From Acidobacteriaceae bacterium (GTDB lineage Bacteria > Acidobacteriota > Terriglobia > Terriglobales > Acidobacteriaceae): a stretch of DNA of 64,000 nt. Position 1 is the first letter of the stretch, and each line of letters starts with the position of its first letter. The stretch lies in the NCBI GenBank assembly GCA_030037545.1, contig JASHRF010000118.1, positions 1-64,000 of the forward strand, written 5' to 3'. Positions 57,935 through 64,000 of this stretch are shown here, in pieces. A program made the position numbers and the translations under genes. The notes under the pieces are model-generated. The model worked only from the letters and a program-made list of their open reading frames with translations. It did no database searches and was not told the DNA's origin.

Positions 57935-60529
57935 ATGCAGGAAGATCAGGACGTGATCCGTGAATTTCTGGTCGAGAGTCACGAGAACCTATCGCGCCTC
58001 GATCAGGATCTGGTGGAATTGGAGACACATCCGACAGACGCCGCACTACTGGCCAGCATTTTCCGCACCATCCACACCATCAAGGGAACTTGCGGCTTCT
58101 TTGCTTTTTCGACTCTGGAAAAGATCACCCACCAGGCTGAAAGCCTCCTGAGCCAGTTGCGCGATGGGCAGCGGGAGCTTAGTCCATCCCTGGTGTCTAT
58201 GATCCTGGAAACCGTAGACGCCACACGCAAGGTGCTGGCCTCGATCGAAGCTACTGGGGAAGAAGGGCCGGAGCCGTTTGACGATTTGACGGAACGTTTG
58301 CGTCTGGCAGCGCAAAGCCCGGCCGGCAACGAGAGGCGTCCGGGCAAGGAAAAGCAGCGCGCCTCCACCAGAAAAGGCCGGGCGGCAACGGTTCCGGCGG
58401 AGCCAGCGAGAAAAGCAAGGCCCGAAGAGGATGCGACCAAATCTTCGGCCGTGGCGGACGCCAATATCCGCGTGGGCGTGGTGCTGCTGGATAAGCTGAT
58501 GGACCTGGTCGGGGAGTTGGTGCTGACTCGCAATCAGATCCTGCAGTTCAACACCGAGCGCGAGGATGCTGCGCTGAGCGCGACCTCGCAGCGGCTCAAC
58601 CTGATCACCACGGAGCTGCAGGAAAGCGTGATGAAGACGCGCATGCAGCCCATCGGCATGGTCTGGAATAAGCTGCCGCGCGTGGTGCGCGACATGGCCG
58701 TGGCGCTCGACAAGCAGATCCGGCTGGAGATGGACGGCGCCGAGACGGAATTAGACCGAACCATCATCGAAGCCATCAAAGACCCGCTGGTTCACCTGGT
58801 ACGCAACTCGTGCGATCACGGCATCGAAGCGCCTGGCGTGCGCCAGCGCGCCGGCAAACCCCTCCAGGGGACGCTGACTCTGCGCGCCTATCACGAAGGC
58901 GGGCAGGTCAACATCGAAATCGGCGACGATGGGGCAGGCATTGACGTTGCCGAAGTCAGGCGGCTAGCCATCGAGAAAGGGCTTCTGCAATCCGATGCGG
59001 CCCAGAAGCTGAGCGATCGCGAGGCGCTGAACCTGATCTTTCAACCGGGATTTTCTACAGCCCAAACCGTCACCAACGTCTCCGGGCGTGGCGTGGGCAT
59101 GGACGTTGTGAAGTCCAACATCGAAAAGATCGGCGGGATTGTGGATGTATTCAGCCGTCCCGGCCAGGGCACCACCGTCAAGCTCAAGATTCCGCTCACG
59201 CTGGCCATTATTCCCGGGCTGGTGGTCACCAGCGGCGGAGAGCGGTTTGTGATCCCCCAGGTCAGCCTGCTCGAGTTGATTCGCCTGGAAGGAGACTCTT
59301 CCGATAAGCACATTGAGCGCGTGCACGGAGCGCCGGTGTACCGGCGCCGCGGAAGCCTGTTGCCCATCGCCTATCTTAACCAGGTATTGGGACTCCAACC
59401 GGCGGAGAAGGCCGCGGCACTGAACATGGTGGTGCTGCAGGCCGAGGACCGGCAGTTCGGGCTGGTGGTGGACGGTATCAACGACACCCAGGAGATCGTG
59501 GTCAAGCCGCTGGGCAAGCAGTTGAAGGGGCTTACCGTCTACGCGGGCGCGACAATCATGGGCGATGGACGGGTGGCCCTGATCCTCGATGTGCTCGGTA
59601 TCGGGCAACATTCCGGGGTGCTTTCCGAATCCAGAGAACAGGCGCGCGGCGCGGCGGAGCAAAGGACCAGGGCGCGGATCGACCAGCAGCGGCTTCTTCT
59701 GTTCCGCGCGGGAGCCTTCGAACGCCTGGTCCTGCCTCTATCGCTGGTTGCGAGGCTGGAAGAGTTCCCTCGATCCTCCATCGAGAGCGCGGGCGGATGC
59801 CAAGCCGTGCAGTATCGAAACCAAATCCTTCCTCTGGTTCTTCTCGAGAACGTGCTCGAGTTCGGCGGGAAGGGTGCGGAGCCGGCGGCCGACCCGGTCC
59901 AGGTGGTCGTCATCAACGACGGCGACCGCAGTATCGGGCTGGAAGTCGACCAGATTCTGGATGTCGCGGAAGAGGAGGTCAACGTTCGCCAGAGCTCGCC
60001 GCGTAAAGGCCTTCTAGGCTCGGGCGTGGTGGGCAAGCGGGTGGCCGATTTCCTCGATCTCAATTATGTACTGAGCGCACCCGCCGGGTACTGGTTCCGC
60101 GGCCAGCATGGATCGGACCGCGGGAAGAATGTCCTGATTGCGGAGGAGTCGCCGTTCGCACGGGGGCTGATCCGAAGCAGCCTCGAGATGGCGGGGCACC
60201 GGGTCATCGAGGCCGCGAATCTGGACACCGCAATCCGCGCGCTGGAGCAGCGCCCGGTGGATGTGATCGTGGCGGCGTTGGATCTTCCGCCCCAAGGCAG
60301 TTCCGCGCTCCGAGCCGCCATGGACTGCCGGCCGGAGTGGAAGGAGATCCCTCTGCTCGCGCTAACCGAGTCGCCCGAACGGCTGCGGGAGCTTGCCGGC
60401 CAGGCGCCGAATTTCGACGACTGCCAGTCCGAACGCGACCTGGATGCCGTGCTCGAGGCAGTGGAGCGGCTGGCTTCGGCCCGGAACGCCGTCCAGGTTG
60501 CGCCGTTGTGCGCGGGAAAGGAGAGTTGA
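57935..60529 (+). CDS. cheA: CheA-type chemosensory kinase with two CheW domains and a degenerate receiver
   Basis: An 864-residue hybrid CheA. ATG 57935 has GGGAGGAAG upstream. Order: Hpt domain with phospho-His47 (HTIKGTCGFF), linker, dimerisation helices with ANIRVGVVLLDKLMDLVGELVL, HATPase (HLVRNSCDHGIE, GDDGAGID, GRGVGMDVVKSNI), first CheW-like domain (about 445-565), second CheW-like domain (about 590-715), and a C-terminal receiver fold (about 725-840). In this receiver the acidic pocket is EE and the expected phospho-Asp position falls on Leu in VAALDLPPQG, with Asp one place later, so phosphorylation looks doubtful. A CheB-binding P2 domain is not obvious. Heads the operon. Confidence 0.92.
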   Translation: MQEDQDVIREFLVESHENLSRLDQDLVELETHPTDAALLASIFRTIHTIKGTCGFFAFSTLEKITHQAESLLSQLRDGQRELSPSLVSMILETVDATRKVLASIEATGEEGPEPFDDLTERLRLAAQSPAGNERRPGKEKQRASTRKGRAATVPAEPARKARPEEDATKSSAVADANIRVGVVLLDKLMDLVGELVLTRNQILQFNTEREDAALSATSQRLNLITTELQESVMKTRMQPIGMVWNKLPRVVRDMAVALDKQIRLEMDGAETELDRTIIEAIKDPLVHLVRNSCDHGIEAPGVRQRAGKPLQGTLTLRAYHEGGQVNIEIGDDGAGIDVAEVRRLAIEKGLLQSDAAQKLSDREALNLIFQPGFSTAQTVTNVSGRGVGMDVVKSNIEKIGGIVDVFSRPGQGTTVKLKIPLTLAIIPGLVVTSGGERFVIPQVSLLELIRLEGDSSDKHIERVHGAPVYRRRGSLLPIAYLNQVLGLQPAEKAAALNMVVLQAEDRQFGLVVDGINDTQEIVVKPLGKQLKGLTVYAGATIMGDGRVALILDVLGIGQHSGVLSESREQARGAAEQRTRARIDQQRLLLFRAGAFERLVLPLSLVARLEEFPRSSIESAGGCQAVQYRNQILPLVLLENVLEFGGKGAEPAADPVQVVVINDGDRSIGLEVDQILDVAEEEVNVRQSSPRKGLLGSGVVGKRVADFLDLNYVLSAPAGYWFRGQHGSDRGKNVLIAEESPFARGLIRSSLEMAGHRVIEAANLDTAIRALEQRPVDVIVAALDLPPQGSSALRAAMDCRPEWKEIPLLALTESPERLRELAGQAPNFDDCQSERDLDAVLEAVERLASARNAVQVAPLCAGKES

Positions 60530-60532
60530 GCG

Positions 60533-61015
60533 ATGGCGACCGATGCATGGACCGCGAAGACGGGCGGGCCGCAGAAGAGCAACCAGTTCGCCACTTTTTT
60601 CGTGGCCGATCTGTTCTTTGGAGTGGACGTTCTTTGCGTCCAGGAGGTGCTGCGCTCCCAGCAGATGACCAACGTGCCCAAAGCGCCCGAGGTCATCGAG
60701 GGGCTGATCAACCTGCGCGGGCAGATCGTCACGGCTATCGACATGCGGCGCCGGCTCGAGTTGCCGCCGCGCGGCAACGGCAAGACGCCGATGAACATGG
60801 TGGTGCGCACCGAAGACGGCGCGGTCAGTTTACTGGTGGACGAAATCGGCGACGTGCTCGACGTGGACAGCGCCACCTGGGAACGCACGCCGGAGAGCCT
60901 GGCCGGCTCCGCGCGCGAACTGATCTGCGGCGTCTACAAGCTCAAAGACAGATTGCTGCTGGTTCTCGACACCGACAAGACAGTGGAGATTGCCGCGGCC
61001 ATGGGCAGTGCCTAG
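60533..61015 (+). CDS. cheW: CheW coupling protein
   Basis: A 160-residue CheW: two SH3-like barrels linking receptor and CheA. Seen: FFVADLFFGVDVLCVQEVL, INLRGQIVTAIDMRRRL and SLLVDEIGDVLDVDSATW. It begins 3 bp after the cheA stop with GGAG in front, so the genes are coupled. Confidence 0.93.
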   Translation: MATDAWTAKTGGPQKSNQFATFFVADLFFGVDVLCVQEVLRSQQMTNVPKAPEVIEGLINLRGQIVTAIDMRRRLELPPRGNGKTPMNMVVRTEDGAVSLLVDEIGDVLDVDSATWERTPESLAGSARELICGVYKLKDRLLLVLDTDKTVEIAAAMGSA

Positions 61016-61109
61016 TCCGGCGCGGCGCGAACGGCCCGAAGCTTGAGCCGGGATTGGGATTGCACGCCGGCGAAGGCGCAATGAAAAGGACAGGAGAAAG
61101 GAGAAGGCA

Positions 61110-62987
61110 ATGGAAATACATGGGAGCGATCGCCGGCGCATGAGTCCGGGCCGGCATTCATCGAACGGGGCTGCTGTTCTGGATTATCAGGAGCAGAAAC
61201 AGCCGCGGAGCAGGGCGGAAACCGGAAGTTCCCGGCACGAGAGCGCCGGCGCGGCCCAGGAGCCGGGCATCGATCGGGAGCAGTTTGCCGATTACGCGGG
61301 GCAGGTGGCCGCTATCGGCAAATCGCAGGCCGTAATCACATTCGGGATGGACGGAACGGTTTTCGACGCCAACGAAAACTTTCTCAATGCGCTGGGCTAC
61401 CGGCTGGACGAGATCAAGGGCCGCCACCACAGCATGTTTGTGGACGAGGGCTATTGCCGCAGCCCGGAGTACAAGGAGTTCTGGGAGAGGCTGAACCGCG
61501 GCGAATACCAGGCCGCCGAGTACAAGCGCATCGGCAAAGGCGGCAAGGAAGTGTGGATTCAGGCTTCCTACAACCCCATTCTGGATCTCAACGGCAAGCC
61601 CTTCAAAGTGGTGAAGTACGCCACCGACATCACGCCGCAGAAAATGGCGATGCATGCCATGGTCGCCGACGCCGCGATGCTTGTCGAAGCCGCGGTGGCG
61701 GGCAGGCTGACCACTCGCGCCGATGCCGGAAAGCACCAGGGCGACTACCGCAGAGTCGTCGAGGGCATCAACAAGGCGCTCGATGCGGTCATCCTGCCTA
61801 TCGAAGAGGGTAACCGCGTCCTGCGCCTCATCCGCGGCGGAAACCTGCGCGAAAAAGTCGAGATTGCCTGCGAAGGCGATCACGAAAAGATGAAGAACGC
61901 CATCAACGGCGTGCGGGACTGGATCACCGAGCTGGTGGCTTACGTTACCAAGATCGCCAACGGCGATATGTCGGCCACCATGACCAGGGCCTCCGATCAG
62001 GACCAGATTCACGAATGGCTGGTTTTGCTCAAGAACAACATCCACGCGCTGATTGCCGATACCGACAACCAGGTGCAGGCCGCCGCCGAAGGCAGGCTGG
62101 GCACCCGGTCCGATGTGTCGCGGCACGTGGGCGATTATCGCAGGATCGTCGAGGGTATCAACAAGACCCTGGAGACGGTGGTGCAGCCGCTGAAGGTTAC
62201 GGCTGAGAATGCCACCACCCTGGCCGCCGCGTCAGAAGAGCTGGCCGCGGTGAGCCAGCAGATGGCGGGTAACGCGGAAGAAACGGCGACGCAGGCAAAC
62301 CTGGTCTCCGCAGCCTCCGAGCAGATTTCAGGGAACATGGGATCGGTGTCTTCGGCGTGCACGCAGATGCAGGCCTCCATCCGCGAAATCGCCAAGAGCG
62401 TCAACGAGTCGGCGCGCGTGGCCAAGGATGCGGTCAGCGCGGCGCACGCGACCAACCAGACGGTGACCAAACTCGGCGAATCCAGCCAGGAGATCGGCAA
62501 CGTCATCAAGGTGATCACCTCGATCGCGCAGCAGACCAATCTGCTGGCGCTCAACGCGACCATCGAGGCGGCCCGCGCAGGCGAGGCCGGCAAGGGCTTC
62601 GCGGTGGTGGCCAACGAGGTGAAAGAGCTGGCGAAACAGACAGCCCAGGCCACCGAAGATATCGGCCGCAAGATCGAGGCCATCCAAGGCGACACCAAGG
62701 GAGCCGTCAAGGCCATCGAGGATATCAGCGCGATCATCAACCAGATCAACGACATCTCCAACAGCATTGCCACGGCGGTGGAAGAGCAAACCGTGACCAC
62801 CAACGAAATCAGCCGCAGCGTGACGGAAGCAGCCAAGGGTGTCGACGACATCGCCAAGAACATTGGCGGCGTGGCCACGGCGGCAAAAAACACCACGCAG
62901 GGAGCCAACGACACGCAAAAGGCGTCGCATGAGCTGAGCCAGATGGCGGCGAGGCTGCAGGGGGCGATGGCCAAGTTTACGTTCTGA
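61110..62987 (+). CDS. soluble PAS-containing methyl-accepting chemotaxis protein
   Basis: A 625-residue receptor without membrane segments. N-terminal 55 residues polar; PAS domain about 60-175 ([45 protein letters not shown] resembles Aer/flavin- or haem-type PAS folds); then two copies of a GxLxTRxD...GDYRxxVEGINKxLxxVxxP module (about 200-230 and 330-360) around a HAMP-like part; MCP signalling helices about 370-620 with the conserved tip [20 protein letters not shown]. Directly behind cheW with AGGAGAAGG upstream. The soluble layout suggests cytoplasmic sensing, as in FrzCD. The ligand is unknown. Confidence 0.92.
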   Translation: MEIHGSDRRRMSPGRHSSNGAAVLDYQEQKQPRSRAETGSSRHESAGAAQEPGIDREQFADYAGQVAAIGKSQAVITFGMDGTVFDANENFLNALGYRLDEIKGRHHSMFVDEGYCRSPEYKEFWERLNRGEYQAAEYKRIGKGGKEVWIQASYNPILDLNGKPFKVVKYATDITPQKMAMHAMVADAAMLVEAAVAGRLTTRADAGKHQGDYRRVVEGINKALDAVILPIEEGNRVLRLIRGGNLREKVEIACEGDHEKMKNAINGVRDWITELVAYVTKIANGDMSATMTRASDQDQIHEWLVLLKNNIHALIADTDNQVQAAAEGRLGTRSDVSRHVGDYRRIVEGINKTLETVVQPLKVTAENATTLAAASEELAAVSQQMAGNAEETATQANLVSAASEQISGNMGSVSSACTQMQASIREIAKSVNESARVAKDAVSAAHATNQTVTKLGESSQEIGNVIKVITSIAQQTNLLALNATIEAARAGEAGKGFAVVANEVKELAKQTAQATEDIGRKIEAIQGDTKGAVKAIEDISAIINQINDISNSIATAVEEQTVTTNEISRSVTEAAKGVDDIAKNIGGVATAAKNTTQGANDTQKASHELSQMAARLQGAMAKFTF

Positions 62988-63001
62988 CCAGCGGGTGGAT
63001 G

Positions 63002-63044
63002 GGGAGCGGGCCGCGCGGTGAAGGCAACCGCGCGGCCCGCTCCC
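63002..63044 (+). terminator. perfect 18-bp hairpin between mcp and cheY
   Basis: Arms 63002-63019 (GGGAGCGGGCCGCGCGGT) and 63027-63044 are exactly complementary; loop GAAGGCA. It starts 15 bp behind the receptor stop codon and ends 34 bp before cheY. No T-run follows. It may attenuate transcription or protect the 3' end of the upstream mRNA, setting different levels for the two halves of the operon. Confidence 0.6.
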
Positions 63045-63078
63045 GCAACGCAATTCAACCGGTTGCGGAGGTGCAGCC

Positions 63079-63453
63079 ATGGCCAAAGCCCTGGTGGTGG
63101 ACGATTCCAGAGCCGTTCGCATGATCATCGCGAAGACTCTCAGGGACCTGGGGTACGAGGTGCGCGAGGCGGCCAACGGCAGAGAGGCGCTGGAGGTCAT
63201 CGCGGTCGAGAAGACCGCGGTGAAGCTGGTGCTGGCCGACTGGAACATGCCCGAGATCGACGGGCTGGAACTGCTCAAGCAATTGCGCCGGATTTCCACG
63301 CCCGATTCGCTGGCCGTAGTCATGGTGACGACGGAGACAGGAATGGGCCGGATGGCGGCAGCCCTCGCCGCCGGCGCCAACGAGTACGTCATGAAGCCGT
63401 TCACCCGCGACATCCTGGTCGAGAAGCTTCAGCTTGCGGGAATTCGTCCCTGA
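63079..63453 (+). CDS. cheY: CheY-like single-domain response regulator
   Basis: A 124-residue receiver alone. Acidic pocket VVDDS, phospho-Asp in LVLADWNMPEIDG, Thr in VMVTTE, Lys in YVMKPFT: all catalytic residues are present, unlike the receiver of the adjacent CheA. GGAGGTG precedes ATG. It probably carries the output of this chemosensory system; whether to flagella, pili or another target is not shown. Confidence 0.94.
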   Translation: MAKALVVDDSRAVRMIIAKTLRDLGYEVREAANGREALEVIAVEKTAVKLVLADWNMPEIDGLELLKQLRRISTPDSLAVVMVTTETGMGRMAAALAAGANEYVMKPFTRDILVEKLQLAGIRP

Positions 63454-63464
63454 GGAATTGAGGC

Positions 63465-64000
63465 ATGGCCGCACTAAACAGACGCGTGCTTCAAGCCGGA
63501 GAACGCATCCGTGTGCTAGTGGTGGATGATTCGGCGGTCATTCGCCACCTGGTTACGCAAGGTCTCGCTCAGGATCCCGCCATCGAGGTGGTGGGGACGG
63601 CATCGAACGGCGCAATCGCGCTGGAGCGCATTCCGCAGTTGAGTCCCGACCTGCTGACCCTGGATGTCGAAATGCCGGAAATGGACGGCCTGGAGATGTT
63701 GTGGCACGTTCGCCGCGATTATCCCCATCTTCGGGTGATCATGTTCAGCACGCTCACGGAGCGCTGCGCGGCAGTGACACTCGAGGCATTGAGCCGGGGC
63801 GCGGACGATTATGTGACCAAGGCTTCCAATCAGGGATCGCTGGATCGCTCCATGGCCCGCCTCAAGGACGAATTGATTCCGAAGATCAAGCAGTTTTTCC
63901 TGATGCCGGAGCCGGGCCGGCCCGCATTCAGGCCGGAAATATCGCCAGCCCCAGCGTATGCTCCCTCAGCGCAACCCATGCGGCTGACCAGCAAGCTCCA
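63465..64000 (+). CDS. cheB: CheB protein-glutamate methylesterase, N-terminal part (cut by window edge)
   Basis: The frame from ATG 63465 is open to the end of the window (178 codons). The receiver domain reads IRVLVVDDSAVIRHLV, LLTLDVEMPEMDGLEML (phospho-Asp), VIMFSTLTE and DDYVTKAS (Lys), a typical CheB/CheY-like receiver, followed by a Pro-rich linker. The methylesterase domain would lie beyond the window, so the CheB call rests on this receiver type (STLTE...TKAS) and the operon. GAGG lies upstream and the gene starts 11 bp after cheY. Confidence 0.85.
   Translation, partial: MAALNRRVLQAGERIRVLVVDDSAVIRHLVTQGLAQDPAIEVVGTASNGAIALERIPQLSPDLLTLDVEMPEMDGLEMLWHVRRDYPHLRVIMFSTLTERCAAVTLEALSRGADDYVTKASNQGSLDRSMARLKDELIPKIKQFFLMPEPGRPAFRPEISPAPAYAPSAQPMRLTSKL

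Noticed and set aside
57607-57936. Small frames on both strands upstream of cheA
   Set aside because: No ribosome-binding sites, no motifs, and mutually overlapping; treated as promoter region.

Overview
The window is GC-rich DNA from a Gram-negative soil-type bacterium, most likely an Acidobacteriota of class Terriglobia. This rests on the gene mix (TonB receptor, CRTAC1/UnbV and DUF3300 proteins, large hybrid kinases, GH115, a two-domain ThyX-like protein) and on very abundant short interspersed repeats; no rRNA or ribosomal marker is present to settle it.

Layout. 1-423: 3' end of a tyrosine recombinase pointing at the 3' end of tRNA-Ala(GGC), the edge of an island lying to the left. 0.5-2.2 kb: HAD hydrolase, decayed metallo-beta-lactamase-fold remnant, gene-free structured stretch. 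2.2-10.4 kb: two soluble sensor kinases, one with a poly-HAMP array of 92-residue (276 bp) units. 10.7-13.3 kb: PilT-like ATPase, S41 peptidase remnant, small zinc ribbon. 13.4-18.8 kb: divergent secreted glycoside hydrolases (beta-helix GH28-like with PKD and PA14; GH115 alpha-glucuronidase) and a cytochrome c. 18.9-23.1 kb: RlmI-like methyltransferase, panB, panC, Fpg/MutM glycosylase. 23.4-31.9 kb: potassium channel, alpha-glucan phosphorylase, galactokinase, PLP decarboxylase, cold-shock protein, MFS exporter, cupin. 32.2-36.7 kb: TPP-riboswitch-led thiamine salvage operon (TonB receptor, kinase, PnuC/PnuT permease). 36.6-43.0 kb: 2-hydroxyacid dehydrogenase, GT39-type membrane protein, and a fusion of GH18-like, NodB deacetylase and GT2 synthase domains. 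43.1-50.0 kb: S9 peptidase remnant, fabG, YqjF, ThyX-like/GT9/ICMT-like operon, DUF3108 protein. 50.2-57.6 kb: beta-propeller remnant cut by a MITE, unknown secreted protein, DUF3300, NiCoT nickel/cobalt permease behind a small secreted protein, CRTAC1 protein. 57.9-64.0 kb: chemosensory operon cheA-cheW-mcp-cheY-cheB (cheB runs off the window).

The most distinctive feature is the repeat biology. (i) Three 128-130 bp MITE-like elements have terminal inverted repeats and 4-bp flanking duplications. (ii) Single or paired palindromes related to the MITE core recur, one in frame inside the ThyX-like gene and one inside the 5' end of the GH115 gene. (iii) Imperfect tandem arrays of 7- or 8-nt units recur; five start at or within about 10 nt of a stop codon and one lies in frame in the GT9 gene. 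Several remnant genes (MBL fold, S41, S9, beta-propeller) indicate ongoing decay around these repeats.
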